Assembly (NCBI GenBank): GCA_964021645.1 | Contig: CAXIAD010000006.1 | Span: 23,725-87,724, forward strand | Source: CANLDA01 sp964021645 | GTDB lineage: Bacteria > Pseudomonadota > Alphaproteobacteria > Rhodobacterales > Rhodobacteraceae | Reading direction: 5' to 3' | Length of the DNA stretch: 64,000 nucleotides | Part shown: piece after piece, positions 33,536 to 42,616 of the stretch | How the letters are laid out: the number at the start of each line of letters is the position of its first letter | Numbering within the stretch: position 1 is the stretch's first letter | Notes under the pieces: model-generated | What the model was told of the DNA's origin: nothing | What the model saw: the letters and a program-made list of their open reading frames with translations, nothing else | Database searches by the model: none | Position numbers and translations under genes: made by a program

Positions 33536-34675
33536 TTAACGTGGTCGATGCACATGTGCGCTTTGGACAAGGCCAAAGGCAAGCATCAAGACCAACATCG
33601 CAGAGCCACCATAGCTGACCATTGGCAAAGGCACGCCAACCACCGGAGCAAGCCCCATCACCATCGACATATTGACCGCGAAAAACAAAAAGAAAGTCGA
33701 GGCCACGCCAAGGATCAAAAGCGACGAAAACCGGTCGCGATTTGAAATGGCAGCGCCGACGCAAAACATCACGATCAACGCGTATAGGCTTAGCAAGGAC
33801 ATGCCACCGACGAAGCCAAATTCCTCGGCCAAGGTCGTAAAGATAAAGTCGGTGTGCTTTTCGGGCAAAAAATTCAGCCGCGATTGCGTGCCTTCCATAT
33901 ATCCGCGCCCTGTCCAGCCGCCCGATCCTAGCGCGATCTTGGATTGGGTGATGTGATAGCCCGCCCCCAAAGGATCGCTGGAGGGGTCAAGGAAGGTGTC
34001 GATGCGACGGTATTGATAATCCTTTAACAATTGCCAAGACGCGCCGCGCGATTGAAATACGGCAACGACGATGCCGACAGCGGCGGCGATGATGGCAGCG
34101 AAATAACCCCAATGCACTCCTGCCAAAAACATCACCATGGCGCCGCCTGTGATCAATAAGATTGACGTGCCCAAATCCGGTTGGCGCAGCACCAGAAATG
34201 TGGGCAACAAGATCAGGAATGCCGGAATGATGATCCACAACGGTCGCGAAGTTTTTGATCCGGGCAGCCAGTCATAATAGGCCGCCAACACCATAACCAA
34301 GGTGATTTTCATCAATTCAGAGGGCTGCAATCGCATAAATCCTAGGTCGATCCAGCGTTGCGCGCCCATACCGACGCTGCCCATCACTTCGACCAAAACC
34401 AGCAGCACAACTGCAATGCCATATGCCGCAACCGACACACTGCGCCAGAACCATATCGGCACCATGGCGACGGTCAGCATCACTATCAACCCCAGAACAA
34501 AGCGTTTCATCTGCGGCTCTGCCCAAGGGGTGAATGACCCACCCGAGACGGAATAGAGCATCAGAAAACCGACGCTGGCTACGGCGATCAACAATAGGAT
34601 CAACGCCCAGTTCAGGGCCAGGATTTTGCGCAGCCCCGTGGGGACGGTTTTGACCGAATGCTCTAGATAACTCAT
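33536..34675 (-). CDS. rodA: Rod-shape-determining glycosyltransferase RodA
   Basis: A 379-residue SEDS-family protein with about ten membrane segments. RodA polymerises glycan strands from lipid II for cell elongation in complex with PBP2. Motifs: LGMGAQRWIDLGFMRLQPSE, the catalytic aspartate region FLPEKHTDFIFTTLAEEFGF and GVPLPMVSYGGSAML. Its ATG overlaps the mrdA stop by 4 nt. It is the last gene of the mreC-mreD-mrdA-rodA run. Confidence 0.97.
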   Translation of the reverse strand: MSYLEHSVKTVPTGLRKILALNWALILLLIAVASVGFLMLYSVSGGSFTPWAEPQMKRFVLGLIVMLTVAMVPIWFWRSVSVAAYGIAVVLLVLVEVMGSVGMGAQRWIDLGFMRLQPSELMKITLVMVLAAYYDWLPGSKTSRPLWIIIPAFLILLPTFLVLRQPDLGTSILLITGGAMVMFLAGVHWGYFAAIIAAAVGIVVAVFQSRGASWQLLKDYQYRRIDTFLDPSSDPLGAGYHITQSKIALGSGGWTGRGYMEGTQSRLNFLPEKHTDFIFTTLAEEFGFVGGMSLLSLYALIVMFCVGAAISNRDRFSSLLILGVASTFFLFFAVNMSMVMGLAPVVGVPLPMVSYGGSAMLVLMLAFGLVQSAHVHRPR

Positions 34676-36615
34676 GCGCGCACTTTCCGGTTGCCGTTAC
34701 GATCCGGCATCTGGCGGCGAATGCGCTCTTGTTGCGCCTTGATCACTTTGCGATCTTTGGCAGGGTAGGCGCTTAGCGGGGGAAGCTCCCCATACAGGGC
34801 CTGCAATGTGATATCGCGCGCAATCGGGGCCGCCGCGGTGGAGCCACCTCCGCCGTGCTCAACGATCACCGAAACGGCGATGCGCGGGTTATCAAAGGGG
34901 GCGAAATCCACAAACAACGCATGATCGCGCCGCTCCCACGGCAGGTCTTTGTTGCGGGTGACACCGGCACGACGTTCGGCGGCGGTAATGTTGCGCACTT
35001 GGCTGGTGCCGGTTTTGCCTGCCATGCGGTATTCATCGGCCATGATCCGGCTACGATAGGCGGTGCCACGTTTGTTATTGGACACAGCAAACATCGCGCG
35101 CCGCACTTGCCTTAGGTGGTTTTCGTTGACATCCAGCGGGGTCACGATGGGATCAGGCACCTCAACCCCGTCGACCGATTTGATCAGACGCGGCGACACA
35201 TCCGTGCCCGACGCCAATCGCGCCGTCATCACCGCCAGATGCAATGGCGAGGCCAGCACAAACCCTTGTCCGATCGAGGCATTAACCGTATCCCCCGGCA
35301 CCCAATCGTTTTCGCGGTTCCGGCGCTTCCACTCTTTGGTGGGCGTCAACCCACGGGCCACCGCCGACATCGGCAAATCATGCTTCATCCCCATGCCAAA
35401 CCGGTTTGCCATGTTGGTGATCTTTTCGATCCCGACCCGCAACGCCAGATCATAGAAATAGACATCACAACTTTCGCGCAACGCCTTTAGCAGGGTCATA
35501 TGCCCGTGACCTGCGCGTTTCCAACAATGGAACCGACGGTCAGACACCTCTAGATGGCCGGGGCACCAAACCGTCTCCTCAGCCGATACAACCCCATCCT
35601 CAAGCGCAGCCAGCGCGGTGATCATTTTAAATGTAGAACCGGGCGGATAAATCCCCTGCACCGATTTATTTGCCAACGGGCGGTACTTGTTTTCGGTCAA
35701 CGCCGAATAATCCGCCACCGAAATGCCGCGCACAAACAGGTTGGGGTCAAAACTGGGCGCGGAATTGATCGCCAGCAAATCCCCCGTTACGCAATCCATG
35801 ATCACAGCCGCCGCACTTTCCCCCTCAAGTCGCGCCTGAACATAGGCCTGCAATTGATGATCAACGGTCAGCTGTAAATCGGCCCCTTGCTGGCCCTCGC
35901 GGCGATCCAATTCGCGCATCACCCGACCCACCGCGTTCACCTCGACCCGCTTGGCTCCGGCCTTGCCGCGCAAATCCTCTTCGCGTTTCGCCTCTAATCC
36001 GACCTTGCCGATCTGAAACCGTGGAATGCGCAGCAATTGGTCCGGGTCTTCAATGCGCGACAGATCATAATCTGACACCGGGCCGACATAGCCCAGTACA
36101 TGCGCAAAATCAGCATTCATAGGATAACGCCGCGATAACCCCACATCCGGCGTGATACCGGGCAGGGCAGGCGCATTCACCGCAACCCGGCTCATTTCTT
36201 CCCACGATACCCGATCCGCAATCGTAATCGGCAAAAACGGAGCAGAGCGTTTCATCTCCGCCATCGCCCGATTTAGCGCGACATCATCCAGCTCGATCAA
36301 ATTTGATAGCTGGGCAATAACCGTGTCCACATCGCCAGCATCTTCGCGCACAATAGTAATGCGGTAACTGGGCACATTGCGCGCAATCGTCACGCCATTA
36401 CGGTCAAACATTTCCCCACGCGCAGGCGGGATCAACCGGATGTTAATGCGGTTTTCTTCGGCCAATAGGCGAAATTCCTGCGCCTGATCCACCTGCAAAT
36501 GCCGCATGCGCAGGCCCAACAAGGCAACAAACCCCAACTGCACACCGCCCAGCAACAGACTGCGGCGGCTGACCTTGGCATGGTTTTCTGCACCCTCAGA
36601 GGAACCACGTCTCAT
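34672..36615 (-). CDS. mrdA: Penicillin-binding protein 2 (elongation transpeptidase)
   Basis: A 647-residue class B penicillin-binding protein that cross-links peptidoglycan during elongation. A membrane anchor near residue 25 (SRRSLLLGGVQLGFVALLGL) precedes the pedestal domain; the transpeptidase motifs are GSTFKM (SxxK), SCD in LRESCDVYFYDL (SxN position) and KTGTSQ. I use the ATG at 36615, which overlaps mreD by 4 nt; the longer frame to 36828 is an antisense-like extension over mreD. Confidence 0.96.
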   Translation of the reverse strand: MRRGSSEGAENHAKVSRRSLLLGGVQLGFVALLGLRMRHLQVDQAQEFRLLAEENRINIRLIPPARGEMFDRNGVTIARNVPSYRITIVREDAGDVDTVIAQLSNLIELDDVALNRAMAEMKRSAPFLPITIADRVSWEEMSRVAVNAPALPGITPDVGLSRRYPMNADFAHVLGYVGPVSDYDLSRIEDPDQLLRIPRFQIGKVGLEAKREEDLRGKAGAKRVEVNAVGRVMRELDRREGQQGADLQLTVDHQLQAYVQARLEGESAAAVIMDCVTGDLLAINSAPSFDPNLFVRGISVADYSALTENKYRPLANKSVQGIYPPGSTFKMITALAALEDGVVSAEETVWCPGHLEVSDRRFHCWKRAGHGHMTLLKALRESCDVYFYDLALRVGIEKITNMANRFGMGMKHDLPMSAVARGLTPTKEWKRRNRENDWVPGDTVNASIGQGFVLASPLHLAVMTARLASGTDVSPRLIKSVDGVEVPDPIVTPLDVNENHLRQVRRAMFAVSNNKRGTAYRSRIMADEYRMAGKTGTSQVRNITAAERRAGVTRNKDLPWERRDHALFVDFAPFDNPRIAVSVIVEHGGGGSTAAAPIARDITLQALYGELPPLSAYPAKDRKVIKAQQERIRRQMPDRNGNRKVRA

Positions 36616-37151
36616 GGGCGTCCTCCCAGGGCATTCAAATCCCCCGGTGCCGCCTTGCGCAGCCCCAAAAACGCCCAAGCAAATAGCACAACAAGCGGAT
36701 AACACAGGATGCTCATGATCATCTGGATCAAGGTAAGGCCAAGCGGCACCTGTTCGATGAAAAATATCGTCATAATCAGACGGTTCCCTAGGGCCAGGGC
36801 CACAATCGCTCCGGTCGCACTTAGCCACTCAATCGCAAAGGCCGTGTCGCGTAATAACACCGAACGCCTGCGCATAAATTCACATAGGATCACAGTTAGG
36901 GCACTAAATAATCCCGGCGGCCGCATAAACAAGAAATCGCCCAGCAACATCACCCCAGCCAGCAACCACGCAGGCGCGTATTCCGGGCGGCGCAAGGTCC
37001 ATGCCACACTCATCACCACCAACATATCCGGCCCCGTCCAGCGTCGCGGCGTGGTTTCCAGCGGCAGAATTTGCACATAGATCAACAACAGGCAAAGCCC
37101 CAAAAACAGCCCGCGATTCAACAATAGATGGGTCGCCGTACGCTCAGCCAT
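36612..37151 (-). CDS. mreD: Rod-shape-determining membrane protein MreD
   Basis: A 179-residue protein with about five hydrophobic segments (FLGLCLLLIYVQILPL, LLAGVMLLGDFLFMRPPG, MIMSILCYPLVVLFAW). MreD links MreC to the RodA-PBP2 synthase in the elongasome. Sequence conservation of MreD is low; position between mreC and mrdA, with 8-nt and 4-nt overlaps, makes the call firm. The ATG at 37151 lies within the end of mreC. Confidence 0.92.
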   Translation of the reverse strand: MAERTATHLLLNRGLFLGLCLLLIYVQILPLETTPRRWTGPDMLVVMSVAWTLRRPEYAPAWLLAGVMLLGDFLFMRPPGLFSALTVILCEFMRRRSVLLRDTAFAIEWLSATGAIVALALGNRLIMTIFFIEQVPLGLTLIQMIMSILCYPLVVLFAWAFLGLRKAAPGDLNALGGRP

Positions 37152-38052
37152 CTGTCGGGTCTGCCGCTTGGGAGGATGAGGCACCAGTATCTTCGCGCGG
37201 GGTGATCAACGCGCCCGGCTCTTTGATGATGCCGTGCCCATGATCGCGCAAAACCCGCAGAAACTCCAACCGTTCATAATCAGCGGCCAGACGCACGCGC
37301 ACGCGGCCTCCCGGATCAATCGCCACCTGACCAATCAGCAATCCACTGGGAAACACGCCGCCATCACCAGAGGAAACAACCCGGTCACCGGGTCTGATCT
37401 GATCGGGGTTTTCTAGGAAATCCAGCGGCGGGGCGATGGTATTATCGCCCGAAACCAATGCTGTCTGCCCCGAGGGTTGAATAACCGCCGGTATCCGGCT
37501 GGAGGTGTCAGACAGCAATATAACGCGGCTGGTCGTTGCGCCCACGCCAGAAATACGCCCGACCAACCCAATACCGTCCATCGCGGCCCAGCCATCCACA
37601 ATGCCGTCGCGCGCCCCGATGTTCAGCAATACCGATTGCCGAAAAGGCGAGCCACTGTCCGCCAGCACAACACCCGTGACATAGGTCAGTTTCGGGTCCA
37701 GCCGCACATTGTTCAGATCAAGCAGCCGCGCGTTTTCCTGTTCCAGCTGCAAGGCGGCCTCTTTCCAGGCTTTCATGCGTTGCAACTCACGGCGCAGCTC
37801 TTGGTTTTGCTCGGCAATGCTTTGATAGCTGCGAAAATCTCGGATTAGGTTGATTGTGCCTGTGACCGGCGACATCACCCAATCAAAATTGGGCACGGTG
37901 CTGTCAATCACACTGGCGCGAAACCGTTCTACCCGCGGGCTGTCGATGCGCCAGACCAGAAAGAGGGCGACCAAACATAACACCAGCACACTCAGCAGTA
38001 ACCGCTTAAGCGGGCCTGTGTAGTCCTCGGGTGGTGTCCTGTCGCGGGCCAA
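37144..38052 (-). CDS. mreC: Rod-shape-determining protein MreC
   Basis: A 302-residue bitopic periplasmic scaffold protein. One TM helix near residue 20-35 (LLSVLVLCLVALFLVWRI), a coiled coil (SIAEQNQELRRELQRMKAW, LQLEQENARLLDLN) and the two-barrel domain with GVVLADSGSPFRQSVLLNIG and RVVSSGDGGVFPSGLLIG. It lies 105 nt after mreB in the same direction, so it may share the mreB promoter. Confidence 0.95.
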   Translation of the reverse strand: MARDRTPPEDYTGPLKRLLLSVLVLCLVALFLVWRIDSPRVERFRASVIDSTVPNFDWVMSPVTGTINLIRDFRSYQSIAEQNQELRRELQRMKAWKEAALQLEQENARLLDLNNVRLDPKLTYVTGVVLADSGSPFRQSVLLNIGARDGIVDGWAAMDGIGLVGRISGVGATTSRVILLSDTSSRIPAVIQPSGQTALVSGDNTIAPPLDFLENPDQIRPGDRVVSSGDGGVFPSGLLIGQVAIDPGGRVRVRLAADYERLEFLRVLRDHGHGIIKEPGALITPREDTGASSSQAADPTDG

Positions 38053-38156
38053 AGCGCCTCCGGGTCAGGGGTGAACTAACGACGCATGGCGGCGCCAAGA
38101 TTGATTTCACATTGGATCAGCGCGAAAAACACTTCCGCGCCCGATCCCAAATAGGG

Positions 38157-39203
38157 TCAACTATCGTAGTCGATCGCGTGACGCAGTTGCTTTTCAAACT
38201 CCAGCGCCTTGCCGGTGCCCAAAGCAACGCAATTCAGGCATTCATCTGCAATAGAAACCGCCAACCCGGTCTGCTCGCGCAGCGCCAGATCAAGATCGCC
38301 CAACAACGCGCCGCCACCGGTCAGCATCACACCGCGATCCACGATGTCTGCGGCCAGATCGGGCGGAGTCGCCTCAAGCGCGGTCATCACGGCCTCGCAG
38401 ATTTGCTGAACAGGTTCGGCCAGCGCCTCGGCAATTTGCGCCTGAGAGATTTCGGTTTCTTTTGGTACGCCATTCAACAGGTCACGCCCGCGAATTTGCA
38501 TAGAGGCCCCACGCCCATCATCCGGCATACGCGCCGTGCCGATAGAGGTTTTGATACGCTCTGCCGTGGCTTCGCCGACCAACAGATTTTGCTGACGACG
38601 CAAATAGTTGATGATTGCCTCGTCCATCCGGTCGCCACCCACACGCACAGAGCGCGCATAGACAATGTCACCCAATGACAAAACAGCAACCTCGGTGGTG
38701 CCGCCGCCGATATCCACAACCATATTACCCGTCGGATCAGTGATGGGCATGCCCGCCCCGATGGCGGCTGCAATAGGTTCTGCAATCAGTCCGGCACGAC
38801 GCGCCCCAGCCGACAAAACCGACTGACGGATCGCGCGTTTTTCAACTGGCGTAGCCCCATGAGGCACGCAGACAATGATCTTGGGCTTGGAAAAGGTCGA
38901 CCGTTTGTGCACCTTGCGGATGAAATGTTTGATCATTTCCTCGGCAGTGTCAAAATCGGCAATCACCCCGTCACGCATCGGGCGGATCGCCTCGATTGAA
39001 CCGGGTGTACGGCCTAGCATCAGCTTGGCGTCTTCGCCAACAGCAAGAACACGTTTGACGCCATCCTTGATGTGATAGGCCACAACCGAAGGTTCGGACA
39101 ACACAACGCCCTTACCTTTGACGTAAACCAATGTGTTAGCTGTGCCCAAATCAATCGCCATGTCCGAAGAGAACAAGCCGCCTAGATTTCCAAAAATTGA
39201 CAT
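38157..39203 (-). CDS. mreB: Rod-shape-determining actin homologue MreB
   Basis: A 348-residue bacterial actin that guides elongation synthesis along the membrane. Phosphate 1 loop IDLGTANTLVYVKGKG, phosphate 2 VVDIGGGTTEVAVLSL and the adenosine motif MLTGGGALLGDLD are all present. It begins SIFGNLGGLFSSD, with an amphipathic membrane-targeting start. The ATG at 39203 is used; the frame runs on to 39317 without support. It leads the mre-mrd gene run. Confidence 0.98.
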   Translation of the reverse strand: MSIFGNLGGLFSSDMAIDLGTANTLVYVKGKGVVLSEPSVVAYHIKDGVKRVLAVGEDAKLMLGRTPGSIEAIRPMRDGVIADFDTAEEMIKHFIRKVHKRSTFSKPKIIVCVPHGATPVEKRAIRQSVLSAGARRAGLIAEPIAAAIGAGMPITDPTGNMVVDIGGGTTEVAVLSLGDIVYARSVRVGGDRMDEAIINYLRRQQNLLVGEATAERIKTSIGTARMPDDGRGASMQIRGRDLLNGVPKETEISQAQIAEALAEPVQQICEAVMTALEATPPDLAADIVDRGVMLTGGGALLGDLDLALREQTGLAVSIADECLNCVALGTGKALEFEKQLRHAIDYDS

Positions 39204-39372
39204 AGGTGCCTGACCCCGGAAGATATTTGATTGGCCCGCGACTCGATATGAGGCAGGCAAAATCCTTATATGGAGGGAATGGGGTTTGGGGAAGTCCCTA
39301 GCGTTGAAAATCAGCACTATTCCGCCGGCTTTTAAGCATGGCCTTGTCGGGCTGGTGACGTTAATAGGCTCT

Positions 39373-40158
39373 ATGCTTTCATATCAACACATATACCACG
39401 CCGGAAACCTTGCTGACGTGCAAAAACACGCGCTGCTCTGTGAGATGATTTCCTATATGACGCAAAAGGCTAAGCCTTTGACATATCTTGAAACCCATGC
39501 GGGGCGCGGGCTGTATCATCTGGATGCTGCCGAAGCGGTGAAAACCGGCGAAGCCGCAGCAGGGATCAGCATTGCCGAGGCCCTGTTTGATGCCGATCAT
39601 CCCTATGTGCGCGCGCTGCAATCGGTGCGCACATTGCATGGGCCATCTGCCTATGGCGGCTCGCCCTTGTTGGCGGCCTCATTACTGCGCCCCACTGACA
39701 CCATGCATCTGGCAGAATTGCACCCGCAAGAAGGCGACGCATTAGAAGACGCGATGGCGATGTTCCCTGTCAAAATCCATCACCAAGACGGATTTGAAAT
39801 GGCGCAAACCGTCTGCCCGCCAGAGCCGCGCCGGGGCATGGTTCTGATTGACCCGAGTTATGAGATTAAGACCGACTACGAGTTTGTGCCGAGGTTCTTC
39901 ACCACGCTTAACCGCAAGTGGAATGTTGGGGTGATTGCCCTGTGGTATCCGATTCTGACCGACGCGCGCCACGTGCCGATGCTGGAGGCACTTGAGGAGT
40001 TGGACCTGCCCAAGGTGCTGCGTCATGAGGTGGCATTCCCGCCAGCGCGCGAGGGGCATCGCATGATTGGATCAGGCATGTTTATTGTCAACGCCCCGTA
40101 TGGTGCACATGCCGAGGCTGCGCGGTTGGATCGGTTGTTTCGCCAGTTGCAAGCCTGA
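39373..40158 (+). CDS. rlmJ: 23S rRNA (adenine-2030 N6) methyltransferase RlmJ
   Basis: A 261-residue SAM-dependent methylase modifying A2030 of 23S rRNA. The start LSYQHIYHAGNLADVQKHALL and YLETHAGRGLYHL are typical. The catalytic DPPY motif reads DPSYEIKTDY, with Ser for the second Pro; aspartate and tyrosine are kept, so activity is still likely. I start at the ATG at 39373; the open frame reaches back to 39286. Divergent from mreB with 169 bp between. Confidence 0.93.
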   Translation: MLSYQHIYHAGNLADVQKHALLCEMISYMTQKAKPLTYLETHAGRGLYHLDAAEAVKTGEAAAGISIAEALFDADHPYVRALQSVRTLHGPSAYGGSPLLAASLLRPTDTMHLAELHPQEGDALEDAMAMFPVKIHHQDGFEMAQTVCPPEPRRGMVLIDPSYEIKTDYEFVPRFFTTLNRKWNVGVIALWYPILTDARHVPMLEALEELDLPKVLRHEVAFPPAREGHRMIGSGMFIVNAPYGAHAEAARLDRLFRQLQA

Positions 40159-40240
40159 ATCCACGTTTTTTGGGTGTCAAATTGAGCGCCTGCGGCGCGC
40201 TTGATTTGCCCGATTTTTCCTTTGGAAAACATCGCGCGGT

Positions 40241-40274
40241 GCCTCCGGCGGGGATATTTTTGCCCAAGAGAAGC
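40241..40274 (+). repeat. Dispersed gene-end motif, copy 3
   Basis: GCCTCCGGCGGGGATATTTT, a further T, then GCCCAAGAGAAG. Located between the convergent rlmJ and leuA genes. The first half is identical to copies 1 and 2; the tail diverges by a few bases. Confidence 0.75.
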
Positions 40275-40283
40275 AGGGGAGAA

Positions 40284-40310
40284 GGACCGCCCAAATGCAC
40301 AGGGCGGCCC
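40284..40310 (-). terminator. Terminator of leuA
   Basis: Stem GGACCGCCC / GGGCGGCCC with one mismatched pair and a 9-nt loop, 12 nt past the leuA stop on the minus strand; the tail TTCTCCCC is poor in T. Confidence 0.6.
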
Positions 40311-40321
40311 TTGTTTTGTGT

Positions 40322-41908
40322 TTAGGACACGTCTTTGTAGGAAATTTCCTTGGCGTCGGCACCATCACCCACCTTGCCGCGCCGCACGATCAGGCGGTTA
40401 AGCGCGTGGATATAGGCTTTTGCCGAGGCGACAACTGTGTCGGTATCGGCTGATTGGCCTGTAGCGATATTTCCGTTTTCCTCAAGGCGTACTGAAACCG
40501 TGGCTTGGGCGTCGGTGCCTTCGGTGACAGCGTTCACCTGATACAATTGCAGGCGTGCGTCATTGGGATGCAGCGCGCGCACGGCGTTAAAGCTGGCGTC
40601 AACCGGACCATCACCATGCGCAATGGCGGTTTTTTCTGTGCCGTCGATGTTCATCACCATTGTTGCCTCAGCAGGGCCACCTGTGCCGCAGGCCACGCGC
40701 AAGGTCACCAGTTTGAGGTGATCGCTTTCTGTACCTTCGCCGATATGCATCAGGGCGATGATATCGTCGTCAAACACCTCTTTTTTGCGATCTGCGAGGT
40801 CTTTGAAGCGCACAAATACGTCTTTGAGTTGGTTGTCGCCCACCTCAAAGCCAAGGTTGCTAAGTTTATCACGCAAAGCGGCCCGGCCAGAGTGTTTGCC
40901 CAAAGGTAAGGAGGTGCCAGACAGGCCGACATCCTGTGGGCGCATGATTTCAAAGGTTTCCTTATTTTTGAGCATGCCATCCTGATGGATGCCGCTTTCG
41001 TGGGCAAAGGCGTTCTTGCCGACAATGGCCTTGTTGAATTGCACAGCGAACCCTGACACGGTGGCGACGCGGCGCGAGATGGCCATCAATTTGGTGGTGT
41101 CGATGCCTGTGGCCCAGGGCATGATATCATTGCGTACTTTCAGCGCCATCACGACCTCTTCGAGGGCGGTGTTGCCCGCGCGTTCACCTAGACCGTTGAT
41201 GGTGCATTCGATCTGGCGCGCGCCGCCTGCCACGGCTGCCAAAGAGTTGGCGGTCGCCATGCCAAGGTCGTTGTGGCAATGGGTGGCAAAGATCACCTCA
41301 TCCGCGCCGGGCACGGTTTCGATCAGGCGTTTGATCAGGTCGGCGGATTCAGCAGGGGCAGTATAGCCCACGGTGTCGGGGATGTTGATGGTGCTCGCGC
41401 CCGCCTTGATCGCGATTTCAACGACGCGGCACAGGTAATCCCATTCGGTGCGCGTGGCATCCATGGGGGACCACTGCACATTTTCACAAAGATTGCGCGC
41501 ATAGCTGACCGTGTCGTGGATTTTCACGGCCATTTCATCCATCGTCAGGTTGGGAATGGCGCGGTGCAATTCCGATGTGCCGATAAAGGTGTGAATGCGG
41601 TTCAACTCGGCTGGCTTCACGGCCTCCCAACAGCGATCAATATCGGTGAAGCTCGCACGCGCAAGGCCGCAAATGCGGGAATTCTTGGCGCGTTCGGCAA
41701 TCTCGTGCACGGCGCGGAAATCCCCTTCAGAGGCGATGGGAAAACCGGCCTCGATGATATCAACACCCATATCGTCCAGCATTTCGGCGATTTCGACCTT
41801 TTCGTCGTGGGTCATTGTGGCGCCGGGGCTTTGCTCGCCATCACGCAGGGTGGTGTCAAAAATGACGACTTTATCTTGATCGGGTTTGGTTTGGTTTGGA
41901 TTGGTCAT
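40322..41908 (-). CDS. leuA: 2-isopropylmalate synthase
   Basis: A 528-residue enzyme that condenses acetyl-CoA with 2-oxoisovalerate, the first step of leucine synthesis. FDTTLRDGEQSPGATM at the N-terminus is the DRE-TIM metallolyase signature; HCHNDLGMATANSLAAV holds the metal histidines. The C-terminal allosteric domain (about 400-520, LRVACGTGGPAEATM, LYQVNAVTEGTDAQATV) is complete, so leucine feedback is expected. ATG start. The cupin gene lies 15 nt upstream in the same direction, so the two are probably cotranscribed. Confidence 0.96.
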   Translation of the reverse strand: MTNPNQTKPDQDKVVIFDTTLRDGEQSPGATMTHDEKVEIAEMLDDMGVDIIEAGFPIASEGDFRAVHEIAERAKNSRICGLARASFTDIDRCWEAVKPAELNRIHTFIGTSELHRAIPNLTMDEMAVKIHDTVSYARNLCENVQWSPMDATRTEWDYLCRVVEIAIKAGASTINIPDTVGYTAPAESADLIKRLIETVPGADEVIFATHCHNDLGMATANSLAAVAGGARQIECTINGLGERAGNTALEEVVMALKVRNDIMPWATGIDTTKLMAISRRVATVSGFAVQFNKAIVGKNAFAHESGIHQDGMLKNKETFEIMRPQDVGLSGTSLPLGKHSGRAALRDKLSNLGFEVGDNQLKDVFVRFKDLADRKKEVFDDDIIALMHIGEGTESDHLKLVTLRVACGTGGPAEATMVMNIDGTEKTAIAHGDGPVDASFNAVRALHPNDARLQLYQVNAVTEGTDAQATVSVRLEENGNIATGQSADTDTVVASAKAYIHALNRLIVRRGKVGDGADAKEISYKDVS

Positions 41909-41923
41909 GTCACAGGTTCCGGT

Positions 41924-42280
41924 CTAAATATGGTCTTTGGCGGCGGCGGAGATGCCACTATCGCCAGTATTTGGTTCGCCGCTGGGTTCGATCAGCAGCA
42001 CTTTGGCTTCATGTTCTGCGCGGGGGCGATGGACAATTCCCTGCTTGATAACACACAGCTCTCCAACACCAAGAGTGACACTCGGCCCCTCTTCCTGATC
42101 CAGAATAACCTCCCCCTCTAGTACGAGGAAAAAATCATCGGTGGTGTCATGCTTATGAAACGGGAATTCACCTTGGAATTTAACAACCATAACGTCGTTG
42201 TCATTATACGTGCTGACGACTTTGGGATCCCAATGGGTGTCAAACAGCGCCAGCTTTTCGGCCAGATTTATCTTTTTCAT
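41924..42280 (-). CDS. Small cupin-domain protein
   Basis: A 118-residue single-domain cupin. The first motif has FPFHKHDTTDDFFLVLEGEV (H-x-H...E with Asp-Asp before the Phe) and the second GELCVIKQGIVHRP. Proteins of this type bind a divalent metal but have no general function. The ATG at 42280 has AGGAA upstream at a long distance. It is followed by leuA, which suggests cotranscription but not a role in leucine synthesis. Confidence 0.85.
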   Translation of the reverse strand: MKKINLAEKLALFDTHWDPKVVSTYNDNDVMVVKFQGEFPFHKHDTTDDFFLVLEGEVILDQEEGPSVTLGVGELCVIKQGIVHRPRAEHEAKVLLIEPSGEPNTGDSGISAAAKDHI

Positions 42281-42326
42281 GATCTTGGTATTCCTGAGAG
42301 TTGTGTGAACCGGCGCGCTGCATTCT

Positions 42327-42363
42327 CCTCTGAGCGCGTGCACCGTTCGGGCACGCTCAGAGG
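42327..42363 (-). promoter_or_regulatory. Leader hairpin upstream of cupin-leuA
   Basis: Arms CCTCTGAGCG (42327-42336) and CGCTCAGAGG (42354-42363) form a perfect 10-bp stem, about 47 nt before the cupin ATG. There is no T-run after it. It could be an operator or an mRNA leader structure; no leucine-codon-rich leader peptide was found beside it. Confidence 0.4.
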
Positions 42364-42527
42364 CGAACTAGAAGTAGGAGCTCAGATGCTAAAAGAGCAA
42401 CGCCGCGACCCACAGCACCACGATCCTGTGACGGGCACAGGCGACGGGTGGCAATATGGGCGTTCTTCAACATAGGGGAACTATACAGACCAAACTCTGA
42501 ATGAAAACCCTCATATTGGTGATTTTA

Positions 42528-42554
42528 TTTCAGGGCGGATTTACCCCCCTGAAA
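42528..42554 (-). terminator. Probable terminator of gcvH
   Basis: Perfect 8-bp arms TTTCAGGG / CCCTGAAA with an 11-nt loop, about 62 nt past the gcvH stop; on the minus strand the tail is TAAAATC. Confidence 0.45.
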
Positions 42555-42616
42555 CAGACTCTGCGCCAGACCTCATTCAGACCAATACCGAATGCAGCCC
42601 GACAGCACGCCCGATT

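Larger units (their letters stand above)
42281..42616. other. 336-bp gap between gcvH and the cupin gene
   Basis: No supported gene. It contains two strong inverted repeats (features at 42327 and 42528) and longer-range arms CTGAATGA (42497-42504) / TCATTCAG (42573-42580) around the second. The promoter of the cupin-leuA unit must lie between the first hairpin and the gcvH end; I see no clear -35/-10 pair. Confidence 0.6.

Noticed and set aside
42149..42475. 108-codon plus-strand frame across the cupin start and its leader
   Set aside because: Antisense to the cupin gene in its first part and without a ribosome site; the leader hairpin lies within it.
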